DNA from: Bermanella sp034110565
GTDB lineage: Bacteria; Pseudomonadota; Gammaproteobacteria; Pseudomonadales; Oceanobacteraceae
DNA: 60,828 bases
Direction of reading: 5' to 3'
NCBI GenBank assembly: GCA_034110565.1
Contig: JAWUYY010000072.1
Span: forward strand, 1-60,828
The translations under genes and the position numbers were made by a program. The number at the start of each line of letters is the position of its first letter. The first letter of the stretch is position 1. Under the pieces are notes generated by a model. It was given only the letters and a program-made list of their open reading frames with translations, did no database searches and had not been told where the DNA came from. Shown piece by piece: positions 25,353-32,352 of the stretch.

Positions 25353-25880
25353 ATGGAACAGATATTAATCAAAAGCGGCAAGTTTCTGCTTGTACTTGCA
25401 CCCGTATTCTTATTAATGCCCTTTGCTCTTGCCGAAGATAATATTCGTATGGGTGAAGACTATTACGGCAACGACATTAATGCGGCGATTTTAGAAGCCC
25501 AGCAAAATGATCGTAAAGTGAATTATGCCAACCGATATTGGTACAACCGCACTACCTCTAAATCCTTCGACCTCCCTAATCTGGGCAGCCAAGCATTAGA
25601 AAAAGAACGATTAGAAGGTGCTTTTCAACCAACTGCGGCAGGTAAAGTCAGTACGCCTGATAGCATTCCAGGTGAAGATCAAACCAGAACACTGCAAACG
25701 AATTTAGAACAGAATTCCCCTGAACAAGAAGCAAACGTGAACTTAAAAGCCCCTGCTGTGATCCCACAAAATACCGATAAATTCATCCCAGAAATATTTC
25801 ACCAGTTTCCTCGAGGTGATACAGTAACCACACGTAACTTGACCACCAGCGGCAGTATATCCAGTACGCCTAGACCATAG
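25353..25880 (+). CDS. exported protein of a paralogous STPRP pair (first)
   Basis: A 175-residue protein with a signal peptide (ILIKSGKFLLVLAPVFLLMPFALAE region). After cleavage it reads RMGEDYYGNDINAAILEAQQ and RYWYNRTTSKSFDLPNL, which aligns with the next gene (DNYYANDVLDAVNQAKEQ; TYRYKRTTAQSIELNRM). Both end with the same pentapeptide STPRP. The middle is low-complexity and variable. The ATG at 25353 is preferred to a GTG at 25332. I do not know the family; an envelope role is likely. Confidence 0.65.
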   Translation: MEQILIKSGKFLLVLAPVFLLMPFALAEDNIRMGEDYYGNDINAAILEAQQNDRKVNYANRYWYNRTTSKSFDLPNLGSQALEKERLEGAFQPTAAGKVSTPDSIPGEDQTRTLQTNLEQNSPEQEANVNLKAPAVIPQNTDKFIPEIFHQFPRGDTVTTRNLTTSGSISSTPRP

Positions 25881-25923
25881 TTTTGGTTTTGGCTTAATCA
25901 AATTAGAATCAGAATAGATATTT

Positions 25924-26364
25924 ATGAAGACGTTATTATTTATTTTACTCAGTATCAGTTTAAATAGTTATGCCATCGAACCCATGGATAACTATTATGC
26001 CAATGACGTGCTTGACGCTGTTAACCAAGCAAAAGAGCAGCCCCATCATTATGATTACAGCAGTACTTACCGCTATAAACGCACAACCGCACAAAGCATT
26101 GAATTAAATCGAATGGATTTAAATGAATTAGATGAGACGCGCTTACAGATCCAAGGCAAATCAGTTGATCTAATCCCTAGCGCAAGCAAAGAAGAAATCC
26201 TATCACTAAAAGACGACCGCAAAGTACCTACTGACTCAGCCAACACTCTGGCACCGGCGCAAACAATTATTCCCGTAAACACTCAATATGAATCCAGTTA
26301 TGGCAACCATTACAGTACTGGCGTCATGAACCAGGGCACTCTCGTTTCCACCCCTAGACCTTAA
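25924..26364 (+). CDS. exported protein of a paralogous STPRP pair (second)
   Basis: A 146-residue paralogue of the gene before it, 43 bases downstream on the same strand. It has a short signal peptide (KTLLFILLSISLNSYAIE) and the shared blocks YYxND...A and YRYKRTTAQS. It also ends STPRP. The pair probably arose by tandem duplication, since both the N-terminal block and the C-terminal tag are conserved while the centre is not. Its last bases overlap the convergent acyl-CoA-dehydrogenase-like gene by four. Confidence 0.65.
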   Translation: MKTLLFILLSISLNSYAIEPMDNYYANDVLDAVNQAKEQPHHYDYSSTYRYKRTTAQSIELNRMDLNELDETRLQIQGKSVDLIPSASKEEILSLKDDRKVPTDSANTLAPAQTIIPVNTQYESSYGNHYSTGVMNQGTLVSTPRP

Positions 26365-27233
26365 AGCACGGCCTGAATGGCTTTTTCTGTGCGTGCTTGG
26401 CGCGCACCACTGGCAATTGAAAATAATTTTTTATCTTTATGCCAAGTTTGCTCAAATTCGTCACCACATATCGCCATCTGCTTTTCAAAGTCAGCACATA
26501 ACTCTAAAAACTGATTAAAACCTTGAGCTAACTGCAAGTGAACCCAGGGACTGGATACTAACTTCAAACCACTCACAAAACTCACTAACCCTAATGCTGT
26601 TTGCATAACCTCAACCAACCCAAACCGATAGGCTTGATTTAAAACTAAACAACTTGCTGCCATTAGTATATGAGCGTCTTCGAGCACACGAAAAACCTTA
26701 CTGTAATCTTCGTGGCCATCGCCTGCTAACACCTGTCCTTTTGCCTCCTTCAGAGATACAGCACCGTGGGGAATGTCTTTTAACATACTCATTGCTGGCA
26801 TTTGGGTCACACTTACTTGCGCTTGATCAGCGTCTACTAGCACCGCTTTTAATACTGGCCGTCCATCGCGTTCGCCTTGCTTGGCAATAACCAATAATTG
26901 CTGCGCTAAGCCTGCCATAGTGACGAAACTTTTTTCACCACTAACACTACCATCTTTATTTATAACGGTTTGTATATGCTTCGGATGATTGCCTAGGCTT
27001 TCCGTCACACACATAGCCGCCCACTGATTTTGTTTTAGCTGAGGAAGTAAAGCCTGCAATGCGCATCTATAAGCTAAGGCAAACGCTTGAGATAAATTTG
27101 AACAACGTAAGCCTACTTCGGCTACAGCTTGTAAACTATCTTGTTTATCTTGATTTAATAACGTTACAGAAAAATCCTCAAAGCTTTCAAAGCATGGGCG
27201 CGTAAGCTGGGTTGTTAGGTGTTGTATCAGCAT
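26361..27233 (-). CDS. reduced acyl-CoA-dehydrogenase-like protein
   Basis: About 290 residues, shorter than usual acyl-CoA dehydrogenases (about 380). The middle-domain pattern is visible: CVTESLGNHP, then GSVSGEKSFVTMAGLAQQLLVIAKQGE, matching the flavin-contacting TEP...G-x-K-x-x-I region. The C-terminal helical bundle is present in part (FRVLEDAHILMAASCLVLNQAYRFG). The usual catalytic Glu region and the full N-terminal domain are not obvious. The ATG at 27233 is preferred because the one at 27257 lies inside a terminator. It may be a specialised or decaying enzyme. Confidence 0.6.
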   Translation of the reverse strand: MLIQHLTTQLTRPCFESFEDFSVTLLNQDKQDSLQAVAEVGLRCSNLSQAFALAYRCALQALLPQLKQNQWAAMCVTESLGNHPKHIQTVINKDGSVSGEKSFVTMAGLAQQLLVIAKQGERDGRPVLKAVLVDADQAQVSVTQMPAMSMLKDIPHGAVSLKEAKGQVLAGDGHEDYSKVFRVLEDAHILMAASCLVLNQAYRFGLVEVMQTALGLVSFVSGLKLVSSPWVHLQLAQGFNQFLELCADFEKQMAICGDEFEQTWHKDKKLFSIASGARQARTEKAIQAVL

Positions 27234-27244
27234 ATTTTTTCCAT

Positions 27245-27270
27245 AAAAAAAGCCCATAAGGGCTTTTTTA
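27245..27270 (-). terminator. rho-independent terminator after the coiled-coil gene
   Basis: AAAAAAGCCC-ataa-GGGCTTTTTT on the + strand; on the minus strand it is followed by a T-run, 17 bases past the stop at 27287. Confidence 0.8.
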
Positions 27271-27286
27271 TTAAAAGGTCGTTAAC

Positions 27287-28030
27287 TTAAGGCTGTGCAG
27301 ATGCAGCAGGTGCTGGAATGTTAGCCTTTAATTCTTTAAGTTCTTTTTCTAAACCTTGAATACGACGCATTAACTGCAAGCGAGTTGCATCCATGGCTTT
27401 AATCCCTTTGCCATGATCATCCAGTGTCTTATTAATATTTTTAGGCAAGCCTGCCAAAGTGCTATCGAGCTTACTTTCCAACAGTGCAATTTTTGCCTTG
27501 CTTTGCTCTAGATCGTTCGCCAGCGGCTTCAAGCCGTCTTTTACTTGTTTGGTAGCATTCTTTGCAACTTGAGAAACGTCTTTATTTAACAAATCAATTC
27601 TACCATCTTGCTTTGTAAGCAATTTACTTTGTTCGTTTAACTGGCCTTTATTTTTATCAATCGCAACTTTATTACGCTTATTTGCTAAATCCCATAGTTT
27701 ACGTATTTCATGATCTTGCTCATTAAGTAAGATTCTCACCGCATCAACCGATAGGTTTGCCTGCTCATCCGTCGAGGTCAGCTTATCTTGTAAAATCGTG
27801 AGCGCTTGAAGTTGAAGGTCAGATTGCTTTTTAACGCTGTAAAACTCAACCAATAAAGCCACACAAAGAATCAGGGCAAATACCGTTAATGCCCATAATA
27901 CTTTTGGAGCACCTGATGATGAGGGGGCAGAGGGCGCTCTAGGTTTACCGGCTACACGCTGACGACTGGCAATTTCTTCCCGACTTAAGGCAATAGAGGC
28001 GAGCTGTTCAGGTTCTTTATCTTTATTCAT
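27287..28030 (-). CDS. membrane-anchored coiled-coil protein
   Basis: A 247-residue protein with a cytoplasmic N-terminus of about 42 residues (Pro/Ser-rich end: PRAPSAPSSSGAP), one membrane helix (VLWALTVFALILCVALLVEF) and a long, charged heptad-rich region to the C-terminus, ending PAPAASAQP. Bitopic topology with the coiled coil in the periplasm is likely. I do not recognise a named family. It starts about 230 bases from sodB, divergently. Confidence 0.65.
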   Translation of the reverse strand: MNKDKEPEQLASIALSREEIASRQRVAGKPRAPSAPSSSGAPKVLWALTVFALILCVALLVEFYSVKKQSDLQLQALTILQDKLTSTDEQANLSVDAVRILLNEQDHEIRKLWDLANKRNKVAIDKNKGQLNEQSKLLTKQDGRIDLLNKDVSQVAKNATKQVKDGLKPLANDLEQSKAKIALLESKLDSTLAGLPKNINKTLDDHGKGIKAMDATRLQLMRRIQGLEKELKELKANIPAPAASAQP

Positions 28031-28114
28031 AATGCTTAAGGCTTACTCTTTAATTTACACTATTGTGGCAGCTGGTTAATTTTTGGCAAGCTAACAACAT
28101 GATTTTGGTTAATC

Positions 28115-28142
28115 TGTTCACAATGAACAATTCATTTGTTCA
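28115..28142. promoter_or_regulatory. three-part inverted operator-like site upstream of sodB
   Basis: TGTTCA-N3-TGAACA-N7-TGTTCA: the first two form a perfect 6-3-6 palindrome and the last two a 6-7-6 inverted pair. This looks like a dimeric repressor or activator site with an extra half-site. It lies 124-151 bases upstream of the sodB start in the divergent promoter region. Confidence 0.5.
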
Positions 28143-28187
28143 AGCAGATCAATAGAAAGCCTCGTGATCTAGTGCTATTATTGAGGC

Positions 28188-28226
28188 ACCTATTTTTAGG
28201 TACTTACAAAGCATACCTTGTAAGTA
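28188..28226 (+). promoter_or_regulatory. two adjacent hairpins in the sodB leader
   Basis: ACCTA-tttt-TAGGT is directly followed by TACTTACAA-N8-TTGTAAGTA, a perfect nine-base stem. Neither has a T-run. They lie 40-78 bases before the sodB ATG, so they may be an RNA leader structure or a second operator. Confidence 0.45.
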
Positions 28227-28265
28227 TTGATGATGAGAGTCCAACCAAAATAACGGGAGCCCAAC

Positions 28266-28850
28266 ATGGCGTTCGAACTACCAGCACTACCTTATGCAAA
28301 AGATGCTTTAGAGCCACATATCTCCGCTGAAACCCTTGATTTTCACCACGGCAAACACCACAACACCTACGTTACTAAACTAAACGGTTTAGTTGAAGGC
28401 ACTGATCTTGCCAACAAATCTCTAGAAGAAATCATCAAAACAGCTTCTGGCGGTATTTTTAACAATGCTGCTCAAATCTGGAACCACACCTTCTACTGGA
28501 ACAGCCTAAGCCCTAACGGCGGCGGCGCACCTACTGGTGCAGTAGCTGACGCAATCAATGCAGCTTTTGGTTCTTTCGAAGAATTCCAAGCTAAATTCAA
28601 CGATTCAGCTGTTAACAACTTCGGTTCTAGCTGGACTTGGTTAGTTAAAAAAGCAGACGGTTCTCTAGACATCGTTAACACGTCTAACGCCGGCACCCCA
28701 ATCACAGAAGATGGTCTTACGCCGCTAATGACCGTGGATCTTTGGGAACACGCTTACTACATTGACTACCGCAATGTACGTCCTGACTACCTAAAAGGTT
28801 TTTGGGCACTAGTAAACTGGGATTTCGCGAACGAAAACTTCGCTAAGTAA
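28266..28850 (+). CDS. sodB: iron superoxide dismutase
   Basis: A 194-residue Fe/Mn superoxide dismutase of the iron type (MAFELPALPYAKDALEPHISAETLDFHHGKHHNTYV). Metal ligands are visible: His in EPHIS, His in QIWNHTFYW, and Asp and His in DLWEHAYYIDY. GGGAG precedes the ATG by seven bases. It detoxifies superoxide in the cytoplasm. The upstream region is rich in inverted repeats, and a strong terminator follows. Confidence 0.96.
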   Translation: MAFELPALPYAKDALEPHISAETLDFHHGKHHNTYVTKLNGLVEGTDLANKSLEEIIKTASGGIFNNAAQIWNHTFYWNSLSPNGGGAPTGAVADAINAAFGSFEEFQAKFNDSAVNNFGSSWTWLVKKADGSLDIVNTSNAGTPITEDGLTPLMTVDLWEHAYYIDYRNVRPDYLKGFWALVNWDFANENFAK

Positions 28851-28866
28851 TTCACCCCCAGTGATG

Positions 28867-28896
28867 AAAAACAGGCCTTAGGGCCTGTTTTTTTTT
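28867..28896 (+). terminator. rho-independent terminator of sodB
   Basis: AACAGGCC-tta-GGGCCTGTT stem followed by a run of eight T, 17 bases after the sodB stop. Confidence 0.9.
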
Positions 28897-28945
28897 GCCT
28901 AAAATACCTTACACTTACGCCAACTTCATTATTTGGCAGATTCAC

Positions 28946-29524
28946 ATGGCCCGTTTAGTTTTAGGCTCAAGTTCACCTTACCGCAAAGCATTACTGGAAA
29001 AGCTCGATTTAAGCTTCGATTGCGACAGCCCAGACATCGACGAAACCCCGTTAAAAAATGAACTCCCAAGAGACATGGTGGCCCGCTTAGCAAAAGCCAA
29101 AGCCCAAGCCATTGCTGAGCGCCACCCACAATCCATTATCATAGCCTCAGACCAGTGCGCCACGTTAGACGGTCAAATAATCGGCAAACCGGGCGACCAT
29201 GAAAGCGCCGTAGAGCAACTTAAAAACGCCCGCGGTCGCACCGTCACCTTCTACACAAGTTTATGTGTATTTAATGCCGGCACTAACCAGTATCAAGAAA
29301 CCGTTGAGCCCTTCTATGTGTACTTCCGTGAGTTAACGGATCAACAAATTGAAAACTACCTGAAGAAAGAAGAGCCTTATAACTGTGCAGGCAGTTTTAA
29401 GTCAGAAGGTTTAGGTATTAGCTTATTTGAACGCTTAGAAGGTAATGACCCGAATACCTTGATTGGTTTGCCGTTGATTCAGCTAATTAAGATGTTGGAT
29501 GAGTTTGGGGTGCATGTGATTTAG
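28946..29524 (+). CDS. yceF: Maf-family nucleotide pyrophosphatase (YceF type)
   Basis: A 192-residue enzyme hydrolysing noncanonical nucleoside triphosphates; the YceF subgroup acts on 7-methyl-GTP. It starts MARLVLGSSSPYRKALLEKL, with IIASDQCATLDGQIIGKPG and NCAGSFKSEGLG. The ATG at 28946 is the family start; the frame open to 28895 would run through the sodB terminator. Single gene. Confidence 0.9.
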   Translation: MARLVLGSSSPYRKALLEKLDLSFDCDSPDIDETPLKNELPRDMVARLAKAKAQAIAERHPQSIIIASDQCATLDGQIIGKPGDHESAVEQLKNARGRTVTFYTSLCVFNAGTNQYQETVEPFYVYFRELTDQQIENYLKKEEPYNCAGSFKSEGLGISLFERLEGNDPNTLIGLPLIQLIKMLDEFGVHVI

Positions 29525-29593
29525 GGTTAGGCGTTAGACGGCATGCTGGAGAGGGAAAGCATTACTGTAAACAATTTAAACATCTCAATTATG

Positions 29594-29636
29594 CCGTCAT
29601 TCCGGTTGCGAGGAACGAGCAGACCGGAATCTATTT
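29594..29636 (+). repeat. REP-like palindromic element, copy 1
   Basis: Inverted arms ATTCCGGT/ACCGGAAT around GCGAGGAACGAGCAG. A related copy in the opposite orientation is at 30852-30896 (shared core GCGAGG-ACGAGCAGA-CGG-ATC). This type of extragenic element is common in proteobacterial genomes. Confidence 0.65.
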
Positions 29637-29744
29637 CTAATTTTGGATTCTTTTGTATTTGACTCTTGCGACATTTTTTAACGCGAGTACGTATTTGTTA
29701 CTTTGTTAATTATTAAATTGATCACAAGATTAACAAACATTCCT

Positions 29745-29830
29745 CGCACGGTTTCTTTTCTCGGGGGAGACTAGCTCCCGAACGCAGTGAGCTCCGTATC
29801 CGCTTCGCGCCGCACTACCCACCGCCGACC
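29745..29830 (-). repeat. divergent inverted copy of the 115-base repeat
   Basis: The reverse complement shares GGCGCGAAGCGG and AAGAAACCGTGCGAGG with the two closely related repeats at 30701 and 31002, but the centre differs. It appears to be an older member of the same family. Confidence 0.5.
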
Positions 29831-29975
29831 TTGTATATTATCGAAACGCTTGAGTTATGCAGTGGGTAAAGGACGCAGGTTGGTATCTTGACGGGGTTGG
29901 TTTGCGGTAGTTTTGGAGAGTTGTTAACGCTTGCAGCAGTTGCGCGGTATTTTTCGCGTCGACTGCCTGTGATTG

Positions 29976-30284
29976 TTAAGTGTTTTGATACCACATATCA
30001 GACTTATACTGCTCAGGTATTTCTTGTTCAGAAGGATCATCGAAACCTAGCCTTTCTAGCGTTTCAAACCACTTATCTCGTTTTGATTCCGGTAGCGGTT
30101 GACCGCACCAAGGACAATACTTAATGCTGCTGGCGGCCGAACCCCCATCATGAATAATGATTCCATATTCATCAAACTTGGGTGTGTATCGTATAAGTAC
30201 ATCCGGGCACGAGTAGATATCCGTGTGCTGGTTGCAACTCAATTCGATAGCATTATCCATCGATTCACAACAATGTTTCTTCAT
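29976..30284 (-). CDS. DUF6980-like cysteine-rich protein
   Basis: A 102-residue soluble protein starting MKKHCCESMDNAIELSCNQH with a CPWCGQPLPESKRDKWFETLERLGF motif. The CxxC and early Cys residues suggest a small zinc-binding fold, as in DUF6980 proteins, which are usually found in variable genome regions. Function unknown. It sits alone in a repeat-rich area, as a likely accessory gene. Confidence 0.7.
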   Translation of the reverse strand: MKKHCCESMDNAIELSCNQHTDIYSCPDVLIRYTPKFDEYGIIIHDGGSAASSIKYCPWCGQPLPESKRDKWFETLERLGFDDPSEQEIPEQYKSDMWYQNT

Positions 30285-30310
30285 TGATTACACTTAACAG
30301 TTTATTCTAT

Positions 30311-30350
30311 GGCGCGTGATCAAATAATATAATGTGCAGTCACGTGACGT
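30311..30350. repeat. degenerate CACGTGAC hairpin element
   Basis: CGCGTGAT...GTCACGTGACG around an AT-rich spacer with ATAATATAAT. It shares its right half (TGCAGTCACGTGACG) with the perfect hairpin at 30545-30596, so it is an imperfect copy of the same element. Confidence 0.5.
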
Positions 30351-30544
30351 GTTTTAAGGGCGTGTTTGCCTAGTTACTTTTTATAAGCCAGTTATCATGC
30401 GGTATACAATCAGTTTTGGCAAATGTGCCTTCCCTTTTTTTACGTAGCGCTAGAACACTTGTACCTATGTAAGCCTTTCTTTTTCTTCAAGTTTCTTTTT
30501 CCATACATTTAGCCATATTGGCTAAACGAAGGCCCCATTTCCAT

Positions 30545-30596
30545 AAAAAGCGTCACGTGACGGCATATTATATTATGCAGTCACGTGACGCTTTTT
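30545..30596. repeat. long perfect inverted repeat with CACGTGAC core
   Basis: Seventeen-base arms AAAAAGCGTCACGTGAC/GTCACGTGACGCTTTTT, and the 18-base centre is itself nearly palindromic (GGCATA...TATGCA). With A-run and T-run at the ends it could be a strong bidirectional terminator, but no gene ends close to it. Together with 30311-30350 it may bound a small mobile or miniature element. Confidence 0.6.
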
Positions 30597-30700
30597 ACGG
30601 CCAATACCCAACAAATATCAAGGAACCCACTATTAAAGACAGTTTAGTGATGTGTTTAACAATGATGGGTTACGCTCGTACCTCTCTAACCCATCCTACC

Positions 30701-30815
30701 AAGCCTAATTAAATATATGAGGTGCCTGCCGTGGATAGTTAGGCGCGAAGCGGGGATTGGGGTGCAACCCCAAGAAAGAAAACCGTGCAGGCTTTAATTA
30801 TCCTGATTGCGAAAA
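30701..30815 (+). repeat. 115-base repeat, copy 1
   Basis: Begins AAGCCTAATTAAATATATGA and contains GTTAGGCGCGAAGCGGGG, TTGGGGTGCAACCCCAAG (a hairpin) and AAAGAAAACCGTGC. It is nearly identical to the copy 301 bases downstream. Confidence 0.8.
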
Positions 30816-30851
30816 TCCAAACTATTAAAACTCACATGAAAACGCAGATGC

Positions 30852-30896
30852 GGAAATGGATACCCGATCTGCTCGTGCCTCGCGTCGAGTATGACA
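30852..30896 (-). repeat. REP-like palindromic element, copy 2
   Basis: Reverse complement of the element at 29594-29636 with several changes; the core GCGAGGCACGAGCAGATCGG is kept. Confidence 0.55.
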
Positions 30897-31001
30897 GTGC
30901 AGCCTCATACATTTAAACTACATGCAAAACCGTAGCAGAACCAACCGGAAACCAAACCCGTAACGATAACAAAATGCGCCCTTTATCCGCGGCAACAACC
31001 A

Positions 31002-31116
31002 AAGCCTAATTAAATATATGAGACGCCTGCCGTGGATAGTTAGGCGCGAAGCGGGGGTTGGGGTGCAACCCCAAGAAAGAAAACCGTGCTAGTTTTAGTT
31101 ATCCAGATTGCGAATA
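31002..31116 (+). repeat. 115-base repeat, copy 2
   Basis: Direct repeat of 30701-30815 with few substitutions; the TTGGGGTGCAACCCCAAG hairpin is unchanged. Distance between copies is 301 bases. Confidence 0.8.
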
Positions 31117-31383
31117 TTGAAATAATTAACGGTGTTCTAGAAACGCACTTACGGAAAACTTAGCAGATACCAAAGGTGCGCATCACCACTATTGAAACCT
31201 GAAACAACGGACAGGAGGATTGACTGCGCTTCGCGCCCCCTGCGGGCGACTTCGTCGGTCTTGCCTTCGGCAATCGAACGACGTGAAAGGATTCACTAAT
31301 GTCGCGAAGTGCATGGATGCACGAGAGCGACCAGGAGGATCTCACCCGCCTGAGCGCTAGGTTTCAGATCACAAATTTTGGGC
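31117..31383. other. intergenic stretch before the tRNA terminator
   Basis: No gene is convincing here. It has GC-richer patches (31200-31290) with short inverted repeats such as GACTTCGTCGGTCTTGCC, unlike the AT-rich surroundings, and may be debris of another repeat. Confidence 0.35.
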
Positions 31384-31416
31384 AAAAAAAAACCTGCATT
31401 AAAATGCAGGTTTTTC
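31384..31416 (-). terminator. rho-independent terminator of the csrA-tRNA transcript
   Basis: AAAAACCTGCATT-aaa-ATGCAGGTTTTT stem; on the minus strand it ends in a T-run, eight bases after the last tRNA-Arg. Confidence 0.88.
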
Positions 31417-31423
31417 TTGAATT

Positions 31424-31500
31424 TGGTGCGCTCAGGAGGATTCGAACCTCCGACCGCCTGGTTCGTAGCCAGGTACTCTATCCAGCTGAGCTATGAGCGC
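31424..31500 (-). tRNA. tRNA-Arg (ACG), copy 1, CCA encoded
   Basis: 77 bases with acceptor GCGCTCA/TGAGCGC, anticodon loop CTACGAA on stem CTGG/CCAG, giving anticodon ACG (Arg, CGU family after inosine formation), T-loop GGTTCGAATCC and an encoded CCA. It is identical to the copy at 31575-31651. Confidence 0.96.
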
Positions 31501-31574
31501 AATACTGATAAATCTAAGATCCCTTAAGATCTTTCCCAATTCTTTTTAAACATTATCAGTCACTGTTTAAAAAA

Positions 31575-31651
31575 TGGTGCGCTCAGGAGGATTCGAACCT
31601 CCGACCGCCTGGTTCGTAGCCAGGTACTCTATCCAGCTGAGCTATGAGCGC
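31575..31651 (-). tRNA. tRNA-Arg (ACG), copy 2, CCA encoded
   Basis: Identical in all 77 bases to the copy 74 bases away. Both lie downstream of tRNA-Ser and csrA on the same strand, an arrangement conserved in Pseudomonas-type gammaproteobacteria. Confidence 0.96.
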
Positions 31652-31746
31652 ATCGTTTGGGGCGGCGAATTATAGTTAAACCGATCTATTAGTCAACTAT
31701 CGCCACTTTTTATTTTTACATGAAGTCTTAATAAAAAGAATTGTGA

Positions 31747-31836
31747 TGGCGGAGAGAGAGGGATTCGAACCCTCGATAAGATTTCTCCTATACACCCTTA
31801 GCAGGGGTGCGCCTTCAGCCACTCGGCCATCTCTCC
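31747..31836 (-). tRNA. tRNA-Ser (GCT), CCA encoded
   Basis: 90 bases with a long variable arm; acceptor GGAGAGA/TCTCTCC, anticodon loop CTGCTAA giving GCT (Ser, AGC/AGU), T-loop GGTTCGAATCC and encoded CCA. It follows csrA. Confidence 0.96.
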
Positions 31837-31913
31837 AACACGCGGCGTATGTTATCACTTTACAGAGAAATTAAAAGGAAAAATTTCAATGAAATTAATA
31901 CATTAGCGTAAAA

Positions 31914-32099
31914 TCAGTCCTCGGAAGGATGTTCTTTTTCTTTTTGGATGCGTTGGTAAATTTCTTCACGGTGAACAGCCACTTCTTTTGGCGCATTCAC
32001 ACCAATTCGAACCTGATTACCTTTAACTCCTAATACAGTTACGGTTACTTCGTCACCAACCATAAGAGTTTCACCAACACGACGCGTTAAAATGAGCAT
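31914..32099 (-). CDS. csrA: carbon storage regulator CsrA
   Basis: A 61-residue RNA-binding regulator: MLILTRRVGETLMVGDEVTVTVLG ... GNQVRIGVNAPKEVAVHREEIYQRI. It binds GGA motifs in mRNA leaders to control carbon storage, motility and biofilm genes. The gene lies between lysC and tRNA-Ser, as is usual. Confidence 0.97.
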   Translation of the reverse strand: MLILTRRVGETLMVGDEVTVTVLGVKGNQVRIGVNAPKEVAVHREEIYQRIQKEKEHPSED

Positions 32100-32352
32100 T
32101 TTATTCTCCTGAACATGTAACCAGCACAGCTGTAGCTAGCCACTTTAATCCCCGCTTTGATCACAAAACGAGCATCCATAAGATTTATTATTGACCAGCT
32201 TTGGAAAATTAAAAGCCTCATATTCAACCCTTCCAGAATATTTAGTTATGGAAAGCGCTAAATTAGAGGCTTACTGGCCGTGTACCTAGGGTGCGATGGC
32301 TTCCCAACGCGTTTTACACAAGAAGGTGTCTGATCCTTGACGTTCTTCTTTT

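Larger units (their letters stand above)
29525..29975. other. left part of a repeat-rich intergenic region
   Basis: No convincing gene between yceF and the DUF6980 gene. It contains a REP-like element (29599-29630) and a divergent copy of the 115-base repeat (29745-29830). The rest is AT-rich and featureless to my reading. Confidence 0.5.

Noticed and set aside
29888..30124. Plus-strand frame of 78 codons
   Set aside because: Overlaps the DUF6980 gene in antisense, which has clear zinc-finger-type motifs.
30518..30712. Plus-strand frame of 64 codons
   Set aside because: It crosses the long CACGTGAC inverted repeat and ends in a repeat; no family resemblance.
31200..31380. Possible third, degenerate tRNA-Arg
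   Set aside because: Short stretches recall tRNA stems (CAGGAGGAT, GAGCGC), but no cloverleaf can be drawn.
29525..31383. CRISPR array or integron attC cassette array
   Set aside because: Repeats are only two to three, 115 bases long and without regular spacers; no cas or integrase gene and no attC core pairs.
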